64,000 nucleotides of DNA from DATCLS01 sp036563805 (GCA_036563805.1 DATCLS010000096.1:34143-98142); one strand, 5' to 3'; numbered from the stretch's first letter, positions 24,227 to 33,228 are shown. Numbers and translations: made by a program. Notes: generated by a model from the sequence alone, not told the origin.

Positions 24227-24849
24227 GAAAATGCCTCCCAGACGGCGGCGAGTTCGCCGGCCGTCGTCAGCGTGGCCAGCAGGCTCAGCGTGTTGTCGAT
24301 GACCGCGTCGGCGTAGTCGGCCGGCACGCCGCACACGGCGTCGCGGGGCAGCACGACCTCGTAGCCGTGGTTGACCGCCTCCATCACCATGTTGGTGACC
24401 GCCACGTTGACCGACACGCCGACCGCCACGACGGTCCGGACGCCCAGGTTCCGGAGCACGGGGTCGAGGTCGGTGCCCGACATGGGGTTGAGCCCGTGGC
24501 TGCGGGTGAGGACGATGTCGCTCTCCTCCACCCCGACCTCGGGCACCACCTCGACGGCGGGGGTGCCCGGCAGCTGCTGGACCGGCGAGCGGGCCGTGGC
24601 CCGGAACAGCCGGGCGTTGCGGTTGCCGCCCCGCCCGTCGGGCCGGGCCTGGAAGACGCCGTGGACGACGGCGACGCCGGCCTTGCGGGCGGCCTGGGCC
24701 AGGCGGGCCACCGCCGGGATCATCGTCTCGCGGGCCGCCGCGGCCAGCTCGGGCAACGACGACCGCTCGCCCACCACCCCGTTCTGGATCTCGGACGTGA
24801 CGAGCGCCGTGTGTCCCGGAGCGCACAGCGTGGACAGGTCGACGGCCAT
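24223..24849 (-). CDS. Isochorismatase-fold protein lacking the catalytic triad
   Basis: A 208-residue protein of the isochorismatase/cysteine hydrolase fold. The family Asp-Lys-Cys triad is replaced. The Asp of the VIDxQ strand is Glu20 (TSEIQN), the Lys is Arg116 (LTRSHGLNPMSGTDL), and the nucleophile Cys is Ala150 (VGVSVNVAVTNMVMEA). Fold-defining motifs such as SGTDLDPVLRNLGVRTVV and GYEVVLPRDAVCG are intact. Hydrolase activity is therefore unlikely by the usual mechanism. TAACGT at 24,856-24,861 is 6 bp from the ATG (leaderless) and abuts the CTGAC palindrome. Confidence 0.8.
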   Translation of the reverse strand: MAVDLSTLCAPGHTALVTSEIQNGVVGERSSLPELAAAARETMIPAVARLAQAARKAGVAVVHGVFQARPDGRGGNRNARLFRATARSPVQQLPGTPAVEVVPEVGVEESDIVLTRSHGLNPMSGTDLDPVLRNLGVRTVVAVGVSVNVAVTNMVMEAVNHGYEVVLPRDAVCGVPADYADAVIDNTLSLLATLTTAGELAAVWEAFS

Positions 24850-24860
24850 GGCCCGACGTT

Positions 24861-24879
24861 ATCTGACGGGTCGTCAGAC
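24861..24879. promoter_or_regulatory. Palindromic operator, copy 3 (ATCTGAC-N5-GTCAGAC), between leaderless divergent genes
   Basis: The same core as copies at 3875 and 9594, with one terminal mismatch. It abuts the minus-strand -10 TAACGT (24,856-24,861) of the isochorismatase-like gene. It lies 25 bp above the plus-strand -10 TAACGT (24,904-24,909), which is 7 bp from ATG 24,917. One bound repressor could therefore block both genes. Confidence 0.7.
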
Positions 24880-24916
24880 CGCCCGACATTCGGACACCCT
24901 GAGTAACGTCGGGCCC

Positions 24917-26587
24917 ATGACCAGCGGCAGCACGAGCGGCACGAGCGGCAGCCCGACGAGCGGCCCCACCGGCGGCCCCACCGGCGATCCCGCCCCGGAC
25001 GGGCCGGGCGCCCCCACCGGTGCCGACGGCCGCCTGAACGGCGCCCAGGCGCTGATCCGGACGCTGGCCGCCTGCGGGGTCGACACGTGCTTCTCCAACC
25101 CGGGCACGTCCGAGATGCACTTCGTCGCCGCCCTCGACACGGTGCCCGAGATGCGCGGCGTGCTCGCTCTGTTCGAAGGCGTGGCCACCGGCGCCGCCGA
25201 CGGCTACGCCCGCATGGCCGGCAAGCCGGCCGCCACCCTCCTCCACCTGGGGCCCGGCCTCGGCAACGGCCTGGCCAACCTCCACAACGCCCGCAAGGGC
25301 AAGGTGCCGGTCGTCAACGTCGTCGGCGACCACGCCACCTACCACAAGCAGTACGACGCCCAGCTCGAGTCCGACATCGAGACCGTGGCTCGGAACGTCT
25401 CGCCGTGGATCCGGTGGTCGACGACCCCCCGCGACGTCGGCCGCGACGCCGCCGAGGCCGTCGCCGCCGCGCTCGGCCCGCCCGGCGCCGTGGCCACGCT
25501 CATCCTGCCGGCCGACGTCAGCTGGTCGCCCGGCGGTGAGGTGGCGGCGCCGGTCCCGGCCCGCGGGCCCCAGCCCGTCGACGCCGACGTCGTCGAGGGC
25601 GCGGCCAAGGCGCTGCGGTCGGGCGAGCCGGCCGCCCTGCTGCTGGGCGGCACCGCCCTGCGGGAGCGGGGCCTGGTGGCGGCGAGCCGCGCCGCCAACG
25701 CGGTCGGCGCCCGCCTGCTGGCCGAGACGTTCCCCACCCGCCACGAGCGGGGCGCCGGGCTGCCCGACGTCTCCCGCCTCGCCTACCTGGCCGAGTTCGC
25801 GGCCGGCCAGCTCGAGGGCCTGCGGCACCTGGTGCTCGTCGACGCCAAGGCGCCCGTCAGCTTCTTCGCCTACCCCGGCAAGCCCAGCTACCTGGTGCCC
25901 GAGGGCTGCACGGTGCACGTGCTGGCCACCGCCGACCAGGACGCCCCGGGGGCGCTCGAGGCGCTGGCCGACCTGCTGGGCGCCCCTGCGGACGGGGCGG
26001 ACCGCCACGACGCCGAGCGGCCCGAGCTGCCGACCGGCGAGCTCACGCCCCAGGCCGTCGCCCAGGCGGTCGGCGCCCTGCTGCCCGAGGGGGCGATCGT
26101 GTCCGACGAGGCCAACACGTCGGGACTGTTCACGCCCGGCCTGACCGCCGGCGCGCCCCGCCACGACTGGCTGTGCCTCACCGGCGGGGCCATCGGTCAG
26201 GGCCTGCCGGTGGCCACCGGGGCGGCCGTCGCCTGCCCCGACCGCAAGGTGCTCGCCCTCCAGGCCGACGGCAGCGCCCTCTACACGATCCAGGCGCTGT
26301 GGACCCAGGCCCGCGAGGGCCTCGACGTCACGACCGTCGTCTACAACAACCGGTCCTACGCCGTGCTCAACATGGAGCTGAGCCGGGTGGGGGCCGAGGC
26401 CGGGCCCCGGGCCCGCGACCTGCTCGACCTGTCGCGGCCCGACATCGACTTCGTGGCGGTGGCCCGCGGCCTGGGCGTCCCGGCCACCCGGGCCACGACG
26501 GCCGACGAGCTGGCCGACCAGCTGGGCCGGGCGCTGGCCGAGCCCGGCCCCGCGCTGATCGAAGCCGTCGTCCCGTCGCTCATGTGA
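24917..26587 (+). CDS. Thiamine diphosphate-dependent enzyme (acetolactate synthase/benzoylformate decarboxylase type)
   Basis: A 556-residue ThDP enzyme. The N-terminal 40 residues are a Ser/Gly/Pro/Thr-rich extension. The PYR domain starts at NGAQALIRTLAACGVDTCFSNPGTSEM and has the cofactor-activating Glu87 (LFEGVATGAADGYARM). The C-terminal PP domain holds LQADGSALYTIQALWTQAREGLDVTTVVYNN, the ThDP/Mg motif. The SNPGTSE segment is typical of catabolic members of the family rather than biosynthetic IlvB, and no small subunit gene is nearby. The 2-keto acid substrate is unknown. It is leaderless from ATG 24,917. Confidence 0.85.
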   Translation: MTSGSTSGTSGSPTSGPTGGPTGDPAPDGPGAPTGADGRLNGAQALIRTLAACGVDTCFSNPGTSEMHFVAALDTVPEMRGVLALFEGVATGAADGYARMAGKPAATLLHLGPGLGNGLANLHNARKGKVPVVNVVGDHATYHKQYDAQLESDIETVARNVSPWIRWSTTPRDVGRDAAEAVAAALGPPGAVATLILPADVSWSPGGEVAAPVPARGPQPVDADVVEGAAKALRSGEPAALLLGGTALRERGLVAASRAANAVGARLLAETFPTRHERGAGLPDVSRLAYLAEFAAGQLEGLRHLVLVDAKAPVSFFAYPGKPSYLVPEGCTVHVLATADQDAPGALEALADLLGAPADGADRHDAERPELPTGELTPQAVAQAVGALLPEGAIVSDEANTSGLFTPGLTAGAPRHDWLCLTGGAIGQGLPVATGAAVACPDRKVLALQADGSALYTIQALWTQAREGLDVTTVVYNNRSYAVLNMELSRVGAEAGPRARDLLDLSRPDIDFVAVARGLGVPATRATTADELADQLGRALAEPGPALIEAVVPSLM

Positions 26588-26595
26588 GCCCGCGC

Positions 26596-26633
26596 CCGGG
26601 CCCGGCGAGCCGGCGCCGGCCAGGCGGGCCCGG
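26596..26633. terminator. Bidirectional terminator-like dyad
   Basis: Nine-bp arms CCGGGCCCG and CGGGCCCGG (26,596-26,604 and 26,625-26,633) enclose an inner CCGGCGCCGG palindrome. It lies in the 52-bp gap between two convergent genes. There is no T-tract. Confidence 0.4.
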
Positions 26634-26639
26634 AGCGGG

Positions 26640-27908
26640 TCAGCCCACCGGGTAGCGGTTGCCGCCGGACGGGATCCGCTCGGTCGGGCCCGGGTCGAGC
26701 TTGCCGGCCAGCAGGGCGTTCTCGACGTCGGCCGGGAACGGGCGCTCGGTGAGCAGCGCTTGGCGCTGCTGGCGCGACCGGAACAGGTTGGCGATGTAGT
26801 TCATGCGGTCGTCCAGCAGGGCCCAGTTGCGGGCCCGGCGCTCGCTGTCGCGCCCGTCGGAGGTGTCCCAGCGCGTGAGCAGCGCCTGGAGCAGCGGCAG
26901 CTCGATGACCTGGAGGTCGGGCGGGAACAGCGGTCCGTCGGGCGGGGGCGGCAGCGGCTTGCTGACCTGGAGTCGCTCGCCGGGCAGGTCGTAGACCAGG
27001 CCCCGGGTCATGAGGCGGGCGTACGCCATCGACGGCCACCAGTGGATGGTCCCCCGCAGGGCGCCGGATCGGTGGCGGACCAGGTTGCGCATCGCCCGCT
27101 CGGTGAACAGGGCGATCGACGCCGCCACGTAGCCGTCCACCCGCCGCTGCTCGTAGCCGCCCATCAGGAGGTTGCCGGCCAGGATGTGCTCGGCCCGGCG
27201 CTTGCGGTCCTCGCACCGCAGCGCCTCGAAGTACTGGCGCAGCCCGAGGCGCAGGTCGTCGGGGGGCGGGGCCTCGGTGAGCAGCCAGCTGGGGTCGAGG
27301 TTGCGCAGCTCCTCGACGTGCGCCCGGACCTCGGCCCAGTAGTCCTCCCACGCCTTCTCGCCGACGTCGCGGCCGGCGTCGGAGAAGTGCTCGAGGAAGG
27401 TCGAGGTGGCCTGGGCGATCTCCAGGAACACGAACCGGTTGCCGGCGGCCAGGCACCGGTAGGTGGCACCGTTCTCGCGCTGCAGCAGCCACTGGGTGAG
27501 GCGGATGAGGGCCTCCTTGACCGGCTTGGGCGCCCGCAGCTGGAGCAGGGGCTCGGGGTGGGCGTCGCGCTCGATCCAGGTCCCGATCGTCCGCGACGAC
27601 CACGTGGCGAACGTGCACCAGTTGGCGTCGAGCTGGTCGTCCCCCTGGGCCAGCAGGGCGGCCAAGCGCTCGGACAGGTCGCTGTAGCCGACGGTGATCC
27701 GCCGGTTGCGGAGCTGCATGACCTCGAGCGGCTCCCACAGCGGGTAGCCGGCGCTGGCCAGCCGCCACACCTCGTCGGGCGTGATCGGCCGGTCGACCGG
27801 GGCGTTGCCCACCGCCTCCTCGGGCAGGTAGCTGGAGGTGGCGCGCTCGGGCGCCGGCCGGCGGACGTCGGTGGGCTGCGAGCGGACCGGTTGGGACTGT
27901 CCGATCAT
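26640..27908 (-). CDS. Uncharacterised protein coupled to the DUF2236 oxygenase
   Basis: A 422-residue protein I cannot assign to a family. It is largely helical and soluble. It has NWCTFATWSSRTIGTWIERD (about residues 94-113), an Arg/Glu-rich middle with YFEALRCEDRKRRAEHILAGN, then TIHWWPSMAYARL and a C-terminal ELPLLQALLTRWDTS. Its ATG overlaps the stop of the DUF2236 gene by 4 bp (ATGA), so synthesis is coupled. AGGGGAG lies 10 bp upstream. The coupling suggests a partner, maturation factor or second enzyme for the oxygenase. Confidence 0.75.
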   Translation of the reverse strand: MIGQSQPVRSQPTDVRRPAPERATSSYLPEEAVGNAPVDRPITPDEVWRLASAGYPLWEPLEVMQLRNRRITVGYSDLSERLAALLAQGDDQLDANWCTFATWSSRTIGTWIERDAHPEPLLQLRAPKPVKEALIRLTQWLLQRENGATYRCLAAGNRFVFLEIAQATSTFLEHFSDAGRDVGEKAWEDYWAEVRAHVEELRNLDPSWLLTEAPPPDDLRLGLRQYFEALRCEDRKRRAEHILAGNLLMGGYEQRRVDGYVAASIALFTERAMRNLVRHRSGALRGTIHWWPSMAYARLMTRGLVYDLPGERLQVSKPLPPPPDGPLFPPDLQVIELPLLQALLTRWDTSDGRDSERRARNWALLDDRMNYIANLFRSRQQRQALLTERPFPADVENALLAGKLDPGPTERIPSGGNRYPVG

Positions 27909-29164
27909 CGTGGTGCACTCCCCTGTGCGCTCCCGTGGGCGCGGCGGGCCCGGATGCGCCGCCGCCGGGTCCGGAGCGATCGCCGCCAGGGCGCCGCCCC
28001 GAGGGCCAGCCGATCGGCGACCGCGGCCTCGACGCGAAACGGCGGCCCCTCGCCCTGCAGCGCCCGGTCGAGCAGCATGCGGATCATCGAGCGGCCCAGC
28101 ACCTCGGTGGGCGCCCGCATCAGGGACCGCCCGCCCGGCACGTCGCCGAGGGCCCGGCCCACCCGGGCGGCGACGTCGAGCAACGGCCGCCACCAGGCCG
28201 GCGGCGGCAGCTGGAAGCAGGCCGCCACCTCGGGCTCGAGCAGGTGGTGGACGAACGTGCGGGGCAGCTTGCGCAGCCCCAGCGGCATGGCGGTCTCCAT
28301 CTGGTCGAGCAGGACGCCCATGAGCTGGTCGCCGCAGGGCCCGGGGCGGTGGTGGCGGGCGGCGATGAGGTCGCCCAGCCGGGTGCCCTCGGCCCGGTCG
28401 AAGGGCAGGCAGTCGGACCGGATGCCCAGCAGCTCGCCGATCACGCACCACGTGTGGACGTAGGCCTCGGCGGCGTCGGGCTCGTAGGGCACGCCCATCC
28501 GGTCGAGCCCGTCGAGGACCGACACCGTGAACGTGATCAGGGTGCCGAGCAGGTCCTCCTGGTTGATCGGCACGCCCCACTCGTGGCACCAGCGCACCGG
28601 GACCGACTCGTCGCAGGTCTGGGGCACGACGTCCGGCGACTGGATGGTCTGGCGGACGACGCCGTGCAGCAGCCGCACGCCGCGGATCGTCTCGTAGCCG
28701 ACCCCGCCCGGGTAGAGCGCGTCGGGGGACTCGCGCCCCATGTCCATGACGTCGATGATCATCTGGCCGGTCTCGGCGATGCGCCGGGCGGCGTTCTTGG
28801 TCGCCAGGTCCGACGTCAGGGTGAGCACCCGGGCGCCGTCCTCGGCCGCGTAGGCGTTGGGCAGCGAGACGCAGAACAGCGCGGTGATCACCGGCAGCGG
28901 CCAGTCGCCAAAGAACCGCTGGCCGAGGCGTATCAGGTCGCGGTCGGCCCACGCCGGCAGGTCGGGGCCCTCGTACATCCACCGCTGGACCGCCGGGTCG
29001 ACCGGCCGCTCCCCCGTCGCCAGGTCGCGCAGCACCAGCCGCACCAGGTCCGGCTCGTCCAGCTCGGGATGCTCCTCCCGCAGCTCGCCCGCCACGCGAT
29101 CGGCCGCCTCGTCGCCCATCTGCCTGAGCTTGTCGAGGTCGCCGTCCTCAAGCCTCCGTGCCAC
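27905..29164 (-). CDS. MpaB/Lcp-type haem oxygenase-family protein (DUF2236)
   Basis: A 419-residue protein of the ER-bound oxygenase MpaB / rubber oxygenase (latex clearing protein) family. It has LPNAYAAEDGARVLTLTSDLATKNAARRIAETGQM, then RGVRLLHGVVRQTI with the probable haem-ligand His167. WGVPINQEDLLGTLITFTVSVLDGLDRMGV is the core of DUF2236. Lcp enzymes cleave polyisoprene and MpaB cleaves a farnesyl chain, so oxidative cleavage of an isoprenoid or other lipid is plausible. No signal peptide is seen, unlike secreted Lcp. The C-terminal 30 residues are Arg-rich. Its 5' end overlaps the regulator gene by 17 bp. Confidence 0.82.
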   Translation of the reverse strand: MARRLEDGDLDKLRQMGDEAADRVAGELREEHPELDEPDLVRLVLRDLATGERPVDPAVQRWMYEGPDLPAWADRDLIRLGQRFFGDWPLPVITALFCVSLPNAYAAEDGARVLTLTSDLATKNAARRIAETGQMIIDVMDMGRESPDALYPGGVGYETIRGVRLLHGVVRQTIQSPDVVPQTCDESVPVRWCHEWGVPINQEDLLGTLITFTVSVLDGLDRMGVPYEPDAAEAYVHTWCVIGELLGIRSDCLPFDRAEGTRLGDLIAARHHRPGPCGDQLMGVLLDQMETAMPLGLRKLPRTFVHHLLEPEVAACFQLPPPAWWRPLLDVAARVGRALGDVPGGRSLMRAPTEVLGRSMIRMLLDRALQGEGPPFRVEAAVADRLALGAAPWRRSLRTRRRRIRARRAHGSAQGSAPR

Positions 29165-32100
29165 CGATCAGCTCCTTGACGTAGGTCGACGCGTACGCCA
29201 CCAGGTCGGACAGCGGCATGGTCGCCCCGGTCCGCCGGGCGGCGAGGTAGTCGTCGCGGGCCATGCGGCCGGCGACGGTCTGGTCGACGATCCGGCAGGC
29301 GGCGGTGAACCGCCACGGCGTGCGCGACAGCCCGCCGCAGATCGTCGCCGCAGGTTCGAGGGCGCCGAGGGCCACGAGCGGGTCGAGCATCGAGATCACG
29401 GTCTGGACCTGCTCGGTGACGTTGCCCGACCGCTCGAAGCGGCGGGCGAGCGACCGGAGCGCGGAGAGGCTGGCCGTGTGGTCACCGGTCCGGGCGTTGA
29501 GCTCCTCGATGGCCCGCAGCGCGTGCTGGACGAGCAGCGTGTTCTGGGCGGTGGACGCCACCCGCAGCCCGTCGTGGCAGGCCCGCAGCGCCGCCTGCGG
29601 GTCGCTCGGCGCCAGGGCCACGCCCCGGGCGATCAGCCCCATGGCCAGGATCGAGGGGTTGCCCCGGTCGGTCGCCACCTCGAGCAGGTCCTCGGCCAGC
29701 TCGAGGCCCTTCTCGGCCTCGCCCCACAGCGCCCCGATCTGGACGCTCTCGTAGCGGGCCACGGCGGCCGGCAGCGGGTCGCCCGTCTCGCGGCTGATCG
29801 CCACCATGGCGCTGAAGTGCTCGCGGCTGGCCTCGGCGGCCCGGGCGTAGTCGGAGCCCGCGCCCCCGCCGGCGTCGTCGGTCACCGCCGCGGCGGCCGT
29901 GACGCCGTCGACCAGGGCCAGCGTGTTGCGCGACAGCCAGCAGGCGGGGGCCTGCGTCCGTTGCTCGACCTCCAGCGACTCGAGGCTGAGGCGCCGGGCG
30001 TCCTCGAACCGGTTCTCGACGAGCGCGGTGTTGCTCGCCACGGCCAGGGCCACAGCCCGGAGCGGCTCGTCGGCCACCTCGTCGAGGCCGGCCAGCTCCT
30101 CGGCCCACCGGCCGATCTCCAGGCGCTCGCGCATGACGATGTCGTCGGCCAGGGCGGCGACCAGCCGCAGGGCCAGCCGGGGCCGGCCCGAGTCGACCGA
30201 CCACCGGTAGGCCGCCCGGAGGTTGTCGAACTCGACGGCGAGCTGGCTGACCCACGCCGACTCCATCGGCCCCCGGCGGTGCTCCACGGCCCGCTCGGCG
30301 AGCTCGACGAAGTGCTCGGCGTGGCGGGTGGCCACGGCGTCGGTGCGACCCGCCTCCTCCAGCAGCTCGGCGGCGTAGAGCCGCATCGTGGCGAGCATGC
30401 CGTAGCGGGCGATGCCGCCGGGCGGGAGGTCGACCCGCACCATCGACTGGTCGACCAGGTCGGCCATCAGGGTGGCGACCGCCGCCCGCTCGATGCCGAC
30501 CTCGGCCGCCACCACCTCCGCGGTGTCCAGCGTCCAGCCGCCGGAGAACACCGACAGGGCGGTGAACAGCGTGCGGGCCTCCGACCCGAGCAGCTGGAAC
30601 GACCAGTCGATCGTGGCCCGCAGGGTCCGCTGTCGGGCCGGCCCGGCGGTTTGGCCGGACAGCAGGTCGAACACCCGGTCCAGCCGGGCGGCCAGCGCGC
30701 TGGCCGACATCGTCGCCAGGCGGGGCGCGGCCAGCTCGATGGCCAGCGGGATGCCGTCCAGCCGCCGCACGATCTCGGCGAGCGCCGGATCGTCCTCCGC
30801 CACCGGGGCGCCGGCCGCCTCGGCCCGGTCGATGAGGAGCTGGATGGCGGGCGACTCGGCGGCGCGGGCCCCCTCCGGCGGCAGGGACAGCGGCCCGACC
30901 TGGATGACCTGCTCGCCCCGGGCCCGCAGCGGCGCCCGGCTGGTGACGAGCAGAGTGGCCTCGGAGCCGGCGGTGAAGATCTCGTCGATCAAGTCGGCCA
31001 GCGGCGTCCGCAGCCACTCGCAGTTGTCGACGACGAGCAGGATGCGGAGCCCCTGGAGCGCCGAGACCAGCAGCCGCCGGGCGTCGGTGCCGGCGCCCGG
31101 GGCCAGGTTGAGCCCGGCCGCCAGGTGGTCGACGACCCCCTCGGCGTCGTGGACGGCCGACATGTCGCAGAACCAGATGCCGTCCGGGTAGTCGGCGAAG
31201 TCGACCCGCTGCGCCACCTCCAGGGCCAGGCGGGTCTTGCCGACCCCGCCCTCGCCGGTGAGCGTCACGACCGGCGCGGTGCGCAGGGCGGCCGCCACCT
31301 GCTCGACCTCGGCGGCCCGGCCCACGAAGCTGGTGGAGTGCCGGGGCAGCCGCCCGGTCTCGGGGCGGCCCGACCGCAGGGGCGGGAACCCGGTGGCCAG
31401 CTCAGGGTGGGCCAGCTGGTAGACGCGCTCGGGGCGGCTGAACCCCTCGAACAGCCACGTGCCGACGTCGACCAGCTCGGCGCCCCCGGGTAGGGAGGCG
31501 GGGAGCAGCGCGAAGGTGGCCCCGGACACGAGGACCTGCCCGCCGTGGCCGGCGTCGCGCAGGCCGGCCGTGCGGTTGACGGCGGCCCCGATGTAGCTGC
31601 CGTCGTGGGGCTCGGCCTCGCCCGTGTGGACGGCCATCCGCACCCGCATGTCCGGGACCTCGCGGGCCAGCGGGCGCAGCTGCAGCTGGCCCTCCAGAGC
31701 GGCGGCCACGGCGTCGACCGGCCGGTCGAACACGGCGCAGAACCCGTCGCCCGGCCGGGCGAAGACCCGGCCCCGATGCTGGGCGATGGCACCCCCGACC
31801 GCGGCGTCATGCGCCTTGAGGGCCGCCGCCATCGCCGCCGGGTCGCGGTCCCACAGCGCCGTGCCCTGCTCGATGTCGGTGAACAGGAACGTCACCGGGT
31901 GGCGGGCGGCCGGCGGCGGGCCGCCGGGCCCGCCGTCCCAGTCGAGCGTGGGGTCCTGCTCGAGGACCCGACGCTCCAGCTCGACCAGCTCGGCCCGCGG
32001 CGTGATGCCGTGCTCCTCGACCAGCAGGTCGTACAGCTCGCGGTAGGCCCGCAGCGCGTCGCTCTGCCGCCCCGACCGGTACAGGGCCAGGATCAGCCGG

Positions 32101-32684
32101 CTCCACAGCGACTCTCGCTCGGGGTGCTGCGTGACCAGCTCCCGCACCTGGCCCACGACCTGATCGTGCTCCCCCAGCGCCAGCCGGGCGTCCACGTGGC
32201 GCTCGACCGTGAGCAGCCGCTGCTCCTCGAGCTGGGTGGCCCGGGCCTCGGCGAACTCCTCGCCGACGAAGTCGACCAGGGCGTCGCCCCGCCAGCACGC
32301 CAGCGCCTCGCCCGCCGCCGCGGCCGCGGCCCGGGGATCGCCGGCCTCCAGCGCCCGGCGGGCCCTCTCGCTCAGCTCCTCGAACACGAAGGCGTCGAGC
32401 TCGTCCGGGCCGACCCGCAGCACGTAGCCGGCCCCCCGCCGCTCCAGCCGCCGCCGGCCCCGGTCGACCACGCCGCGGAGGCGGGTCAGCTGCGTGTGCA
32501 GGGCGTTGGCCACCTCGTCGAACGGCCGGCCGGGCCAGGCCGCGTCGACCAGGCGATCGGCCGAGACCGTCTCGTTGGCGTGGACCAGCAGCAGCGCCAG
32601 CAGCGTGCGCGGCTTCGGACCGCCGACGTGCAGGGCCCGGCCCTCCTCGCTGACCTCGAGCGGTCCGAGGATCCCGAACCTCAC
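29148..32684 (-). CDS. BTAD-adenylate cyclase-STAND (NB-ARC) multidomain regulator
   Basis: A 1178-residue regulator. Residues 1-95 form an OmpR-like DNA-binding domain (MRFGILGPLEVSEEG), and 96-240 a bacterial transcriptional activator domain. Residues 262-400 form a class III nucleotide cyclase domain with metal Asp270 (FTDIE) and Asp313 (PGDG). Residues 450-760 form an NB-ARC ATPase with P-loop GEGGVGKT at 477-484 and LLVVDNCEWL, followed by TPR-like helices. AfsR/SARP-type activators share the ends, and an inserted cyclase is less common. GGAGGTG precedes GTG 32,684; a TAATGT -10 lies at 32,719-32,724. It is encoded directly upstream of and overlapping the oxygenase gene, so it is a likely cluster-specific switch. 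Confidence 0.88.
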   Translation of the reverse strand: MRFGILGPLEVSEEGRALHVGGPKPRTLLALLLVHANETVSADRLVDAAWPGRPFDEVANALHTQLTRLRGVVDRGRRRLERRGAGYVLRVGPDELDAFVFEELSERARRALEAGDPRAAAAAAGEALACWRGDALVDFVGEEFAEARATQLEEQRLLTVERHVDARLALGEHDQVVGQVRELVTQHPERESLWSRLILALYRSGRQSDALRAYRELYDLLVEEHGITPRAELVELERRVLEQDPTLDWDGGPGGPPPAARHPVTFLFTDIEQGTALWDRDPAAMAAALKAHDAAVGGAIAQHRGRVFARPGDGFCAVFDRPVDAVAAALEGQLQLRPLAREVPDMRVRMAVHTGEAEPHDGSYIGAAVNRTAGLRDAGHGGQVLVSGATFALLPASLPGGAELVDVGTWLFEGFSRPERVYQLAHPELATGFPPLRSGRPETGRLPRHSTSFVGRAAEVEQVAAALRTAPVVTLTGEGGVGKTRLALEVAQRVDFADYPDGIWFCDMSAVHDAEGVVDHLAAGLNLAPGAGTDARRLLVSALQGLRILLVVDNCEWLRTPLADLIDEIFTAGSEATLLVTSRAPLRARGEQVIQVGPLSLPPEGARAAESPAIQLLIDRAEAAGAPVAEDDPALAEIVRRLDGIPLAIELAAPRLATMSASALAARLDRVFDLLSGQTAGPARQRTLRATIDWSFQLLGSEARTLFTALSVFSGGWTLDTAEVVAAEVGIERAAVATLMADLVDQSMVRVDLPPGGIARYGMLATMRLYAAELLEEAGRTDAVATRHAEHFVELAERAVEHRRGPMESAWVSQLAVEFDNLRAAYRWSVDSGRPRLALRLVAALADDIVMRERLEIGRWAEELAGLDEVADEPLRAVALAVASNTALVENRFEDARRLSLESLEVEQRTQAPACWLSRNTLALVDGVTAAAAVTDDAGGGAGSDYARAAEASREHFSAMVAISRETGDPLPAAVARYESVQIGALWGEAEKGLELAEDLLEVATDRGNPSILAMGLIARGVALAPSDPQAALRACHDGLRVASTAQNTLLVQHALRAIEELNARTGDHTASLSALRSLARRFERSGNVTEQVQTVISMLDPLVALGALEPAATICGGLSRTPWRFTAACRIVDQTVAGRMARDDYLAARRTGATMPLSDLVAYASTYVKELIGGTEA

Positions 32685-32810
32685 CGCGTTGCACCTCCGC
32701 CGGGGTCGTGGCGCAACGACATTAGGCCGGAACCCGGCCGAAGTGCGACGCGCCCGGCGCGCGTCGCGCACCCGCAGCGTCGAGGAGGGGGGCGCGGAGG
32801 GGAGAGTGAC

Positions 32811-32846
32811 GAGCGCCTGGCCGACCGCCGCATCGGCCAGGCGCTC
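32811..32846 (-). terminator. Strong hairpin between PLAT gene and regulator gene
   Basis: Perfect 14-bp arms (32,811-32,824 and 32,833-32,846) with an 8-nt loop lie 41 bp after the PLAT gene stop and upstream of the regulator promoter. It would end the PLAT transcript, making the regulator a separate unit. The rest of the 202-bp gap holds the regulator promoter. Confidence 0.65.
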
Positions 32847-32886
32847 GAAGGGGGCGGCCGGGGGGAGGTGCCGCCCGCGAGGGGTG

Positions 32887-33228
32887 TCAGGCTGCGTCGA
32901 GGGTGCGCTCGATCTCGCCGTCGTCCTCATTCCTGGCGAGCCAGCGGTTGCAGGGGAACGTCCATTCCTCCTGAGTCTCCAGGTTGCGCACGGTGATCCG
33001 CTCCAGGAACCAACGGGGGCCGAGCCCGACGTCGTCGTGGCGGACGTGCAGCCGCTTGAGGTCGCCCAGGTCCGCGAGTCGGCGCTGGAACGTGTCACCG
33101 TCACCGAGGACCAGCTCGCCGCTGCTCGCCTTCGTGCCGTAGAGCGTCAGACGGACGTCCGCACCGCGGCGGGCGGAGCCGTTGGCATCCGGGCTGCCCG
33201 CGTAGATGTCGATCTGATAGTTCGGCAC
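32887..33228 (-). CDS. Stand-alone PLAT/LH2-domain protein
   Basis: A 113-residue protein consisting of a single PLAT (lipoxygenase homology) beta-sandwich. It starts YQIDIYAGSPDANGSARRGADVRLTLYG, then FQRRLADLGDLKRLHVRHDDVGLGPRWFLERITVRN, and ends WTFPCNRWLAR, all hallmark positions. PLAT domains bind lipids or membranes, often with calcium. There is no signal peptide. GAAGGGCGAG precedes the GTG start. Its position upstream of the regulator and MpaB/Lcp-type oxygenase on the same strand suggests delivery or sensing of a hydrophobic substrate, which is inference. Confidence 0.87.
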   Translation of the reverse strand: MPNYQIDIYAGSPDANGSARRGADVRLTLYGTKASSGELVLGDGDTFQRRLADLGDLKRLHVRHDDVGLGPRWFLERITVRNLETQEEWTFPCNRWLARNEDDGEIERTLDAA

